Assembly: GCF_017848315.1 (NCBI RefSeq)
Contig: NZ_JAFKEC010000025.1
Span: 1-64,000, forward strand
Direction of reading: 5' to 3'
Source of the DNA: Pseudomonas palmensis
GTDB taxonomy: Bacteria > Pseudomonadota > Gammaproteobacteria > Pseudomonadales > Pseudomonadaceae
Length of the DNA stretch: 64,000 nt
Shown: positions 1 to 7,782 of the stretch, in pieces
How positions within the stretch are numbered: position 1 is the stretch's first letter
Layout of the letters: each line of letters begins with the position of its first letter
Program-made: the position numbers and the translations under genes
The notes under the pieces: generated by a model
Database searches by the model: none
What the model was told of the DNA's origin: nothing
What the model saw: only the letters and a program-made list of their open reading frames with translations

Positions 1-4
1 CCCC

Positions 5-910
5 ATGACCCGCCCCAGCTCACTGAAAATTGCCTGCGCCGTACTCTTCGTGCTGCTGTGCTGGGCCTACTCGCCCACCGGCATCCGCCTGGGCTTGCAG
101 GGCTATGCGCCCACGCATCTGGCGCTGGCGCGCTTTATCGTGGCGTCGCTGTTCATGGCGGTCATCGCGCTGCTGCGCGGCATCGCCCTGCCCCGGCTCA
201 GGGACGTGCCCACCCTGCTGTTGCTTGGCCTGTTCGCGGTCAGCCTGCACCATGTGGCCATCAACTACGGCCAGCGTGGGGTCAGCGCCGGGGCGGCCAG
301 TGTGCTGGCGCAGTCCACGCCGCTGTTCAGCCTGCTGATCGCGCACTGGGTGTTCAAGCAGGTGGCCGGGGCCTGGCATTGGGGCTGCCTGCTGCTGGGC
401 ATGGCCGGCGCGGTGATCGTGGTGGCCGGCGATCGCGGGCTCGGTCAGTTCGACCCGCACGGGTTGCTGATTCTGGTGGCGGCATTGTCGTGGAGCATCT
501 ATTTCGCCCTGCAGAAACACCACGGCCACCGCTACGACGCGCTGACCATCACCTGCTACACCGTATGGTCGGGCACTGCATTGCTGATGGTGTACCTGCC
601 GGGGCTGCTCGACGACCTGGGCCACGCGCCGTCCCAGGCCAACACTGCGGTGCTGGTGCTGGGGGTATTCCCCAGCGCGCTGGCCTACCTGGCCTGGGCC
701 TGGGTACTGCGCCACTGCGAGGTCACCCGGGTGACCCTGGCGCTGTACCTGATACCCGCCTTCGCCATGCTGATCGCCGCAGCGCTGCTGGGCGAGCGGC
801 CCTCGGCTTCGGTGATGCTGGGCGGGCCGTTGGTGCTGATCAGCGTGCTGGCGCTGAACCTGAGGCCGCCTCGGCTGCCGGTTCAGCCGGGTCGCCAAAC
901 TTCACATTGA
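5..910 (+). CDS. EamA/DMT-family membrane transporter
   Basis: The 301-residue product has about ten hydrophobic segments arranged as two EamA-type repeats, the usual layout of drug/metabolite transporter proteins in the inner membrane. The first segment begins near residue 8 and the second repeat starts around residue 150. Substrate cannot be read from sequence; relatives export amino acids or metabolites. The ATG at position 5 gives a full-length family member, but only four bases precede it, so an upstream start or promoter cannot be judged. The 3' end overlaps the convergent gene by 71 bp. Confidence 0.85.
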   Translation: MTRPSSLKIACAVLFVLLCWAYSPTGIRLGLQGYAPTHLALARFIVASLFMAVIALLRGIALPRLRDVPTLLLLGLFAVSLHHVAINYGQRGVSAGAASVLAQSTPLFSLLIAHWVFKQVAGAWHWGCLLLGMAGAVIVVAGDRGLGQFDPHGLLILVAALSWSIYFALQKHHGHRYDALTITCYTVWSGTALLMVYLPGLLDDLGHAPSQANTAVLVLGVFPSALAYLAWAWVLRHCEVTRVTLALYLIPAFAMLIAAALLGERPSASVMLGGPLVLISVLALNLRPPRLPVQPGRQTSH

Positions 911-1913
911 AGTAGTCGAGCAGGGTCTGGCCACGACGCAAGGTACTGCGCACCTCTTCGCTCTGCGCCAGCAGTTCGGCGCTGGGCCTGGCATGCTGTT
1001 CAGCCGGCAGCGGCGTCGACCACGCCTTCACCTCAGGAGGTATGCCCGCCTTGGGCCGGTTGTTGACCCAGTGCGAGATATGGCACGGCAAGGTCCAGCC
1101 GCCGAAGGCCTGCACAAACAGAAAGCCAAACCAGTGCTGCCACCACGGGAAGTTGTCGCGATAGCCCTGGCGGGCCATGTGGAAGAACGCCACGGTGCCC
1201 TCCTCGAACTCTTCATCGGGCGCTGGCGGCAGGCTCGCCGGGCCCTCTTCCATGTACACCCGGATCGCTTCCCATTCGGCAATCGCCGCGCCCAGGTGGC
1301 CGCTGGGCACGTTGATCCACAGCACATTGCCGGTGTCGGCCTGACGCAGGCAGAACATCAGGTTGAAGGCGGGCAGCACGGCGTACTCGGTGACGGTGCG
1401 CCCCGCGCTGACGCAGGCGATCACCGACTCCCACGGCACGAAGATCGGCGCCGCGCCCCGGGTGGGCACGAACGCCACCTCGCGGCGCTGGCGGTTGAAG
1501 CGTATCGGCGGGTGAATCGTCACCTCGCGCATCACCCGCCAGAACATCCCCGCATACAGCAACGACAGGCAGGCGATGAAGCCCCAGATGAACCCGTTGG
1601 CCATGAAGTCGGCGAAGGTGCTCCAGAACGGCTCCACATGGCGGCGTGCCCAGGAGCCGAGCAAGGCAGTGAGCATGAAACAGGTAACCACGCCCATCAC
1701 CGAGGCGATGCCGCAGCGCGCCATGAACTCGAAGTTGCCCTGGCCGATGGCAAAGTCCAGGTACACCTCGTTGGATTCGCGGTGCAGGTTGCGGCTGCTG
1801 TAGGCCGGCATGCCGGTGGGGATCGGCAGGGGCGAGAGGTAGACGATCTCGGTGCCGGCCACCCGCTCGAAGTCACCGGCGTGGGGCAGGCGTTCGTATT
1901 TGCTGTCGGTCAT
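840..1913 (-). CDS. DUF6708-like membrane protein of unknown function
   Basis: The 357-residue protein has two hydrophobic stretches (about residues 67-87 and 105-125), then a soluble region with the motif IRFNRQRREV, which I associate with DUF6708. Cytoplasmic and membrane parts are suggested, but no catalytic motif is evident. An SD-like GAGGA lies 8 nt before the ATG. It follows the small membrane gene at 1918-2229 with a 4-bp gap, so the two are probably co-transcribed. From memory, DUF6708 proteins often occur near type VI secretion effector genes, but no such gene is present here. The C-terminal 23 codons overlap the end of the opposing EamA gene. Confidence 0.7.
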   Translation of the reverse strand: MTDSKYERLPHAGDFERVAGTEIVYLSPLPIPTGMPAYSSRNLHRESNEVYLDFAIGQGNFEFMARCGIASVMGVVTCFMLTALLGSWARRHVEPFWSTFADFMANGFIWGFIACLSLLYAGMFWRVMREVTIHPPIRFNRQRREVAFVPTRGAAPIFVPWESVIACVSAGRTVTEYAVLPAFNLMFCLRQADTGNVLWINVPSGHLGAAIAEWEAIRVYMEEGPASLPPAPDEEFEEGTVAFFHMARQGYRDNFPWWQHWFGFLFVQAFGGWTLPCHISHWVNNRPKAGIPPEVKAWSTPLPAEQHARPSAELLAQSEEVRSTLRRGQTLLDYFNVKFGDPAEPAAEAASGSAPAR

Positions 1914-1917
1914 CGAG

Positions 1918-2229
1918 CTATTCCTCTTCCAGCGTCAATGGCCGCGCCATGTCTTTGATCCAGTGCCACAGGATGTAGAAGATGGGGCTTGCGCAGCAGA
2001 CACCGATCAACAGCAGCCCGACAGCATTGTTGAGCAGCTGGCGCGGGTTGCACTCCAGGGGGCCGCTGTTGCCCTTGCCCATGCGCACACAGCCATGCTC
2101 CGGATAGGCCATGACATAGGCGCCCCAGGCAAACAGCGCGGCCAGCAGGGCGAACAGCAGCATCAGGCCCACCTCGGTATCGCGATTGCCCAGGCGCTCC
2201 CAGCGTTGCGCCAGCCGCAGGTTCAGCAT
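1918..2229 (-). CDS. Small two-TM membrane protein
   Basis: The 103-residue product begins MLNLRLAQRW and has two clear transmembrane segments (about residues 20-40 and 66-88), separated by a loop with two cysteines. The ATG at 2229 has AAGGA 9 nt upstream. An in-frame longer version reaching 2283 would add 18 non-conserved-looking residues and was not chosen. The gene lies 4 bp upstream of the DUF6708-like gene and likely forms a pair with it. I do not recognise a family. Confidence 0.6.
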   Translation of the reverse strand: MLNLRLAQRWERLGNRDTEVGLMLLFALLAALFAWGAYVMAYPEHGCVRMGKGNSGPLECNPRQLLNNAVGLLLIGVCCASPIFYILWHWIKDMARPLTLEEE

Positions 2230-2257
2230 GCGTCGACATCCTTGTTCATACAGGCTC

Positions 2258-3055
2258 CTATGAAAAACGGCGCACAGTATCACGCAAATAGTCGTCGAGC
2301 AGTTTTACATCGCCGTGGGGCCTGGGCAGTGCCGGAGCGGCTCCCCCTCGTGCCAGCTCGCTCTCGATGAACTGGTGCAGCAGTACGCGGCGAGGCCCGT
2401 AATCGGCTTCGCTGGCGATGCGCTTGACGCGAAGCAGCTCGTCCAGGTCGGCCAGCAGCAGCGGGTCGTGCAGGGTCGCCTCCACCAGTTGGGCGAACGC
2501 GGTGGGCGGCATGCCCAGGCCCTGTTCGATCCAGCGCACCGCCAGCAACGGGCGCAATACGTAGAGGTACTTCTTCAGGCACACCTCTTCGCCCTGCAGG
2601 TAGATGCGAAAGTTCTTGGTAGCCATCGACAGGTAGTGGTGAAACGCCGCCTGCGGCGAATGGAACTGCCTGGCCAGGCCGCGCAAGGCTTGCAGCGCCC
2701 CCGGCTCGGCGCGGTACACCAGCGGCGAGTCGAGCCATTCGAGCAGGGTCGGGTTGGCATTGCGCAGCAGGCGCAGGGTCTTGCGCAGCTCCCAGCCACT
2801 GATGTCGAGTTCGTCGGTGAGCGGGCGCTCGATCACGTCGCGTGGCTCGTCGATGCGCAGGTACCAGTCCTGGCGGTGCACGTAGATGAAGCGCACGTCG
2901 AAGTCGCTGTCGGTGGAGGCAAAACCCCAGGCGCGGCTGCCGGATTCGCAGGCGTAGAGCACGCGCACGTCATGCTCGCGCTCGATGCGTTGCAGTTCTT
3001 CGAGTACCCAGCTGCGCATCGCACTGGGCAGGGGGTGACGGTCTTCCATGTTCAT
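2258..3055 (-). CDS. rlaP: RlaP-type nucleotidyltransferase (RNA-repair pathway)
   Basis: The 265-residue protein carries the pol-beta-type nucleotidyltransferase signature GSRAWGFASTDSDFDVRF (residues 39-56), with the GS pair and catalytic D51/D53. This matches the RlaP family (PF10127), proposed to act with RtcB in RNA repair, although the exact reaction is unproven. The ATG at 3055 has GAGGA 7 nt upstream; the longer frame would run into rtcB. It is the last gene of the leftward slipin-rtcB-rlaP operon, 50 bp after rtcB, with a perfect hairpin in the gap. Confidence 0.85.
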   Translation of the reverse strand: MNMEDRHPLPSAMRSWVLEELQRIEREHDVRVLYACESGSRAWGFASTDSDFDVRFIYVHRQDWYLRIDEPRDVIERPLTDELDISGWELRKTLRLLRNANPTLLEWLDSPLVYRAEPGALQALRGLARQFHSPQAAFHHYLSMATKNFRIYLQGEEVCLKKYLYVLRPLLAVRWIEQGLGMPPTAFAQLVEATLHDPLLLADLDELLRVKRIASEADYGPRRVLLHQFIESELARGGAAPALPRPHGDVKLLDDYLRDTVRRFS

Positions 3056-3076
3056 GTTCGAATCCTCGTTGTACCC

Positions 3077-3099
3077 CTTCGCCGGCACGGCCGGCGAAG
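3077..3099 (-). repeat. Perfect hairpin between rtcB and rlaP
   Basis: Ten perfectly paired bases (3077-3086 with 3090-3099) enclose a 3-nt loop in the 50-bp gap between two co-directional genes. The arms resemble the core of the Pseudomonas REP palindromes seen elsewhere in the window. There is no U-run, so termination is unlikely. mRNA stabilisation or differential expression is a possible role. Confidence 0.6.
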
Positions 3100-3105
3100 A
3101 GGCCA

Positions 3106-4320
3106 TCAGCCTTTCACACACACCACCTGACGCAACGTGTGCACCACTTCCACCAGCTCGCGCTGCGCCGCCATCACCGCATCGATGTCCTTGTAGGCCA
3201 TCGGGATCTCGTCGATCACGTCCTTGTCCTTGCGGCACTCCACGTGCGCGGTGGCGCGTACCTGGTCCTCAAGGGTGAAGGCCTGTTTGGCCCGGGTACG
3301 GCTCATGATCCGCCCGGCACCGTGGCTGCAGGAGCAGAACGATTCCTCGTTGCCCAGGCCGCGCACGATGAAACTCTTGGCGCCCATCGAGCCCGGAATG
3401 ATCCCCAACTGGCCCTTCTGCGCCGACACCGCGCCCTTGCGCGTCACCAGGATCTCCTGGCCGAAGTGCTGCTCTTTCTGCACGTAGTTGTGGTGGCAGT
3501 TGACCCCCTGCAGGTTGGCCTCGAACGGCTTGCGGATGACCTGGCGCGTTGCCTCGATCACCGCGTGCATCATCAGCGCACGGTTCTGCCGGGCAAAGTC
3601 CTGGGCCCACTCCACCGCCTGGACGTAGTCGTCGAAATGTCGGCTGCCTTCCTCGAAATACGCCAGTTCCTTGTCCGGCAGGTTGGCGATGTGCTGGCGC
3701 ATGTCGGCCTTGGCCAGCTCGATGAACAGGTTGCCGATGGCATTGCCCACGCCCCGCGAGCCGCTGTGCAGCATGAACCACACGCGGTCGGCCTCATCCA
3801 GGCACACCTCGATGAAGTGGTTGCCGCCGCCCAGGGTGCCCAGGTGCTGGCGATTGTTGGTCTTCTGCAGTTGCGGGTACTTGTCGGTGATCGCCTTGAA
3901 ACGCCCGGCCAGGGCCGACCACGCCTGATCGGCGGCGGTCGGTACGTGGTTCCACGCGCCCTGGTCGCGCCGGCCGAAGGTCTTGCCGTGGGGCACTGCC
4001 TTCTCGATGGCGCTGCGCAGCCCTTGCAGGTTGTCGGGCAGGTCGGCCGCCACCAGCGAGGTGCGCGCCGCGATCATGCCGCAGCCGATGTCCACGCCCA
4101 CCGCCGCCGGGATGATCGCGCCCAGGGTAGGGATCACGCTGCCAATGGTCGAGCCCTTGCCCACGTGCACATCGGGCATCACGGCCAGGTGCTTGAAGAT
4201 GAACGGCAGGCGCGCGGTGTTCATCAGTTGCTGGCGTGCGTCCTCGTCCACCGGCACGCCCTGGGTCCAGAGCTTGATCGGTTTGCCGTTGGCCACTTCG
4301 AGGATGTTCATGTGTTTCAT
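3106..4320 (-). CDS. rtcB: RNA-splicing ligase RtcB (GTP-dependent)
   Basis: RtcB joins RNA ends with 2',3'-cyclic phosphate or 3'-phosphate to 5'-OH ends, using GTP and Mn2+. At 404 residues it matches the usual size of about 408. Metal-site motifs are present: VGVDIGCG with C80, GGGNHF with H168, and HSGSRG with H185. The guanylylated histidine lies in SHGAGR (H333). The ATG at 4320 has AAGGA 9 nt upstream; a second in-frame ATG lies at 4311. It is the middle gene of the sigma54/RtcR-controlled repair operon. The RNA 3'-phosphate cyclase RtcA found in some bacteria is absent here. Confidence 0.97.
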   Translation of the reverse strand: MKHMNILEVANGKPIKLWTQGVPVDEDARQQLMNTARLPFIFKHLAVMPDVHVGKGSTIGSVIPTLGAIIPAAVGVDIGCGMIAARTSLVAADLPDNLQGLRSAIEKAVPHGKTFGRRDQGAWNHVPTAADQAWSALAGRFKAITDKYPQLQKTNNRQHLGTLGGGNHFIEVCLDEADRVWFMLHSGSRGVGNAIGNLFIELAKADMRQHIANLPDKELAYFEEGSRHFDDYVQAVEWAQDFARQNRALMMHAVIEATRQVIRKPFEANLQGVNCHHNYVQKEQHFGQEILVTRKGAVSAQKGQLGIIPGSMGAKSFIVRGLGNEESFCSCSHGAGRIMSRTRAKQAFTLEDQVRATAHVECRKDKDVIDEIPMAYKDIDAVMAAQRELVEVVHTLRQVVCVKG

Positions 4321-4340
4321 CTCAATTGTCCTTGTAGCCC

Positions 4341-4360
4341 GCCAGGCCCGAAGGCCTGGC
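4341..4360 (-). repeat. UUCG-tetraloop hairpin between slipin gene and rtcB
   Basis: On the transcribed strand an 8-bp perfect stem (4341-4348 with 4353-4360) closes a C(UUCG)G tetraloop, a very stable RNA hairpin. It occupies the 45-bp gap between the slipin stop codon and the rtcB start. There is no U-run, so it is not a classic terminator. It may stabilise or cap processed mRNA segments. Confidence 0.65.
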
Positions 4361-4365
4361 AGGTG

Positions 4366-5511
4366 TCATGCGGTTTTCAGGCTGACCAGCCCATTCAACA
4401 CCTGATCCAGCCCGCCGAATACCGAAATCCGGTCGATGCGCTCGGCCACCCGCTCCAGGGTTTCCAGCTCCTTCAGGCGCAGGGCCGTCGGGTTGTCTTC
4501 CATGACCTTGGCGGTGTTGAGCAGCGAACGGGTCGCCGAGGTTTCCTCGCGGCGCCGGATCACGTTGGCCTGGGCCGCCTTCTCAGCCTCCACCACCTGC
4601 GCCAGCAGGGTCTTCATTTCACCCGGCAGGATGATGTCGCGCACGCCCAGGCCGCTGACCTCGATGCCGCTGCCCACCAGTTTCTCGGCCAGGTACTGGC
4701 TGACGGTGTCGTCGATCAGTTGCTTGTTCTCCAGCAGCTCGTCGAGGGTACGCGTGCCCACGGCCGCACGCAGGCCGAACTGCACCTCGCGGTACAGGTG
4801 CTCCAGCGGTTTGCTGAGGCTGGCGAAAGCCATCAGCACGTCGCTGTAGCGCCAGTTGGCCGCCAGGTTCAGGCGCAGGCTGACCTTGTCGCGGGTGAGG
4901 ATCTCCTGGCCGCTGACCTCCAGCGACTGGATGCGCATGTCGACCATGTCGACGCTCACCTGGCGGTTGAAGCGCCAGAAGCCGTACTGACCGGCCGGCA
5001 GCAGCTCGACCACTGCGCCATCGACCTTGAGCACGCCCACATGGAAGGCCGGCACCGGCGCCAGCAGCACCGCATCCAGCCCGGCCAGGGTGCGACCGCG
5101 CAGCTTGGGCTGACCGAGCTGGCCGAGCAGGATCGGCTCCAGGCGATAGCTGTGGGTCAGGTCGATGCGCTGCAGGGTCTGCGCGCTCTGGCCCTTCCAG
5201 TACAGCTGGCGGCTGCCCGGTGGCAGCAGTTCCGCCAGTGCGCCATCCTCGAAACGCAGGCCCACTTCGTGTTCGGCCAGGTCCATGCGCTCGAAGTACT
5301 GATCCACCACCGCCGGCTCGCTCTGGCGCAGGTAGCCGGCCAGGCGGTGCTCGAAGCGCGGGGTGTTGAGGCTGAAGGTTTCCACCGTCAGCCGGTTATG
5401 CAGGTCAAAGCGCTGATGCACGCCCGGTTCCAGGATCGACACGAAGTCGCCCTCGCAGAACAGCAGGCCGCGTTCGTTCTTTTTCACGATGAAGCGCTTG
5501 AGCAGTTTCAT
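4366..5511 (-). CDS. Slipin (SPFH/band-7 family) of the RNA-repair operon
   Basis: The 381-residue protein has a band-7/SPFH region (about residues 160-310), then a charged, probably coiled segment (AEKAAQANVIRRREE). Slipins scaffold membrane-associated complexes; this one has no strong N-terminal TM helix. The ATG at 5511 has AAGGG 9-10 nt upstream; a longer frame would need a TTG start. It is the first gene of the operon and sits behind a 435-nt leader. Slipin genes linked to rtcB and rtcR have been noted in surveys of bacterial RNA-repair loci, but their role is not established. Confidence 0.85.
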   Translation of the reverse strand: MKLLKRFIVKKNERGLLFCEGDFVSILEPGVHQRFDLHNRLTVETFSLNTPRFEHRLAGYLRQSEPAVVDQYFERMDLAEHEVGLRFEDGALAELLPPGSRQLYWKGQSAQTLQRIDLTHSYRLEPILLGQLGQPKLRGRTLAGLDAVLLAPVPAFHVGVLKVDGAVVELLPAGQYGFWRFNRQVSVDMVDMRIQSLEVSGQEILTRDKVSLRLNLAANWRYSDVLMAFASLSKPLEHLYREVQFGLRAAVGTRTLDELLENKQLIDDTVSQYLAEKLVGSGIEVSGLGVRDIILPGEMKTLLAQVVEAEKAAQANVIRRREETSATRSLLNTAKVMEDNPTALRLKELETLERVAERIDRISVFGGLDQVLNGLVSLKTA

Positions 5512-5945
5512 TCTGTATTTCCCTTTCAATGAATTCCGTGGTGCCGGTGCTGCCGGTACGCCGAGCGCTGCAGGTGGGGCCCGGGGGGAGGTGCACGCGT
5601 CGGGACATCAGAGTCCTTTGCCGACCGAGTCCTTCGGTCCGACGTTGCGCCTTGCCCAGGGCCCGGCCAGCAGGCCGGGCGTACCAGCGGTGGCGGGGGC
5701 GTCCTTCGCGACAGTCAGCCATCCTGGCTGCAAGTGCGTTGCCCTCGCCTCACCGGCGGGTGTTACGGGTACAGCTACCGTGGAGGGTATGTAACGAGTT
5801 CTAGGCTCGTTGGCGGCCCCATCCGGGGTTGCGCCAGCGACCGGTCGTTGCGGCGGCGGCATGCACGACACCAACACCAGGGGTGGGCTCGTGCACCGGT
5901 GGGGTTGTGAACCCCGACCCGTTGGCCTGCTTGGCGATGCGGTCG
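5512..5945 (-). promoter_or_regulatory. Long structured 5' leader of the RNA-repair operon
   Basis: This is most of the only gap above 300 bases. If transcription starts about 12 nt after the sigma54 element, about 435 nt precede the slipin gene. Perfect or near-perfect hairpins lie at 5623-5639 (6 bp), 5661-5680 (8 bp), 5716-5730 (6 bp), 5765-5781 (bulged), 5793-5811 (6 bp, 7-nt loop) and 5901-5915 (4 bp, 7-nt loop with UUC). No convincing coding frame was found. Some related operons carry Y-RNA or tRNA-like RNAs, but no canonical tRNA fold is seen here. Confidence 0.5.
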
Positions 5946-5956
5946 AAAGCGTTATT

Positions 5957-5971
5957 GCGAGGGGCGTGCCA
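5957..5971 (-). promoter_or_regulatory. Sigma54 promoter of slipin-rtcB-rlaP
   Basis: Read leftward, the element is TGGCACG-CCCC-TCGC, with GG and GC exactly ten bases apart, as required for the -24/-12 sigma54 consensus TGGCACG-N4-TTGC. Only one core base differs. The adjacent divergent gene encodes RtcR, a sigma54 activator, which strongly supports the call. Activator sites probably lie in the AT-rich stretch 5990-6115. Confidence 0.9.
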
Positions 5972-6122
5972 GGTTTCGTCAAAGCGCTAGAATTTATTTT
6001 CAACTCATTGATTTATAAGTGTTTTATTTTCATCTTCGTTAAATCAACCTGCGCACCGGGCAAATGCTTGAGGGCTTTTATGTATACTTTTATCTCTTCA
6101 TTTATCCAAAAAGATAAACAGC

Positions 6123-7706
6123 ATGCACAAGCGCAGCGTTGCCATCGGCTTCATCGGTACCACCCTCGACCGCAACGGAAAGGGTGCCGCGCGCTGGAAC
6201 AAGTGGCGGCCCACCGTCGCGCTGTGCCAGCAGCCTGATCTTTCGATCGACCGCCTGGAGCTGATTCACGGCAAGAGCGAACGTGATCTGGGCCTGGCCG
6301 AGCGCCTGCGCGAGGATGTACTCAGCGTGTCGCCCCACACCGAGGTGCGCCTGCACCGCTTGGCTCTGCACAACCCGTGGGATTTCGAAGAGATGTACGG
6401 CGCGCTGCATGACTTCGCCAGCAGCTACCACTTCGACACCGAGCACGAGGACTACCTGGTGCACATCACCACCGGCACCCACGTTGCGCAGATCTGCTGG
6501 TTTCTGCTGACCGAGGCGCGCTACCTGCCGGCGCGACTGGTACAGACCTCGCCGGCGCGCGGCAAGGAAGAAGAGCGTGACCCGGCCGGCACCAGCACGC
6601 TGATCGACCTCGACCTGTCGCGCTATGACCACATCGCTTCGCGCTTTCAGCGCGAGCAGGCGCACAGCCTGGCGTTTCTCAAGGCCGGCATCGCCACGCG
6701 CAACGTGGCGTTCAACCACTCCATCGAGCAGATCGAGCGCGTCGCCCTGCGCTCAACCGCCCCGATGCTGCTGGTGGGGCCGACCGGTGCCGGCAAGTCG
6801 TTCCTGGCCCGGCGCATCCATGAACTCAAGCGCACGCGCCACCAGCTGGAGGGCCGCTTCGTCGAAGTGAACTGCGCCACGCTGCGCGGCGACGGCGCCA
6901 TGTCGAGCCTGTTCGGGCATATCAAGGGCGCCTTCACGGGAGCACAGAACGCCCGCGACGGCCTGCTGCGCGCCGCCGACGGCGGCATGCTGTTTCTCGA
7001 CGAAATCGGCGAACTGGGCGCCGACGAACAGGCCATGCTGCTCAAGGCCATCGAAGAGAAGCGCTTCTTCCCGATGGGCGCAGACAACGAGGTGCAAAGC
7101 GACTTCCAGCTGATCGCCGGCACCCACCGTGACCTGCGCAAGCAGGTGGCCGAAGGGCTGTTTCGCGAAGACCTGTATGCGCGCATCAACCTGTGGACCT
7201 TCGAACTGCCGGGGCTGGCCGGGCGGCGCGAAGACATCGAGCCGAACATCGATTTCGAACTGCAGCGCCACGCCCGCGAACAGGGCCGCAACGTGCGCTT
7301 CAACCTTGAAGCCAAGCGCCAGTACCTGGCGTTCGCCCATTCACCGCAAGCACGCTGGGCCGGCAACTTTCGCGAGCTGTCGGCCTCGATCACGCGCATG
7401 GCGACCCTGGCCGACAGCGGACGCATCGACGAGCCCCTGGTCAGCGAAGAGATCACCCGGCTGCAACGGGCCTGGGGGGTTGCCGCGCCCACCGAGCCGT
7501 TGCTTGAAGGGCGTGAGCTGGACCTGTTCGACCGCCTGCAACTGGAGGCCGTGCTGCGGGTGTGTCGCGATGCCCGCTCGCTGTCCGACGCAGGGCGCCA
7601 GCTGTTTGCGGTGTCGCGCCAGGACAAGGAAAAACCCAACGATGCCGACCGCCTGCGCAAATACCTGGCGCGCTTCGAACTGGACTGGAACCAGCTGCGC
7701 AGCTGA
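6123..7706 (+). CDS. rtcR: RtcR, CARF-domain sigma54 activator of RNA repair
   Basis: The 527-residue regulator has an N-terminal RtcR/CARF domain (about 1-185, with ITTGTHVAQICWF at 115-127) thought to sense RNA-derived ligands. The AAA+ domain shows Walker A GPTGAGKS (219-226), the sigma54-contacting GAFTGA (269-274) and Walker B GGMLFLDEIG. A DNA-binding helix-turn-helix is expected at the C terminus. In studied relatives the N-terminal domain represses the ATPase until RNA damage occurs. The gene is divergent from the operon it should control. Its ribosome-binding site is weak and the upstream 120 bp are notably AT-rich. Confidence 0.97.
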   Translation: MHKRSVAIGFIGTTLDRNGKGAARWNKWRPTVALCQQPDLSIDRLELIHGKSERDLGLAERLREDVLSVSPHTEVRLHRLALHNPWDFEEMYGALHDFASSYHFDTEHEDYLVHITTGTHVAQICWFLLTEARYLPARLVQTSPARGKEEERDPAGTSTLIDLDLSRYDHIASRFQREQAHSLAFLKAGIATRNVAFNHSIEQIERVALRSTAPMLLVGPTGAGKSFLARRIHELKRTRHQLEGRFVEVNCATLRGDGAMSSLFGHIKGAFTGAQNARDGLLRAADGGMLFLDEIGELGADEQAMLLKAIEEKRFFPMGADNEVQSDFQLIAGTHRDLRKQVAEGLFREDLYARINLWTFELPGLAGRREDIEPNIDFELQRHAREQGRNVRFNLEAKRQYLAFAHSPQARWAGNFRELSASITRMATLADSGRIDEPLVSEEITRLQRAWGVAAPTEPLLEGRELDLFDRLQLEAVLRVCRDARSLSDAGRQLFAVSRQDKEKPNDADRLRKYLARFELDWNQLRS

Positions 7707-7782
7707 GCTGCCATGCTAGAATCCGCGCCCCGGCCGTATTGGCCGGCACACTTTCCCTTCCACCGAAAAAGGACTCTCGGTC

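Noticed and set aside
5793..5915. A tRNA gene in the leader
   Set aside because: The arm-like hairpins occur in the wrong order for a cloverleaf, the T-like loop lacks the conserved A58, and no acceptor stem closes them.
5608..6003. 131-codon leftward frame across the repair-operon leader
   Set aside because: It would start upstream of the sigma54 promoter, is Pro/Thr/Ala-rich, and matches no known domain.
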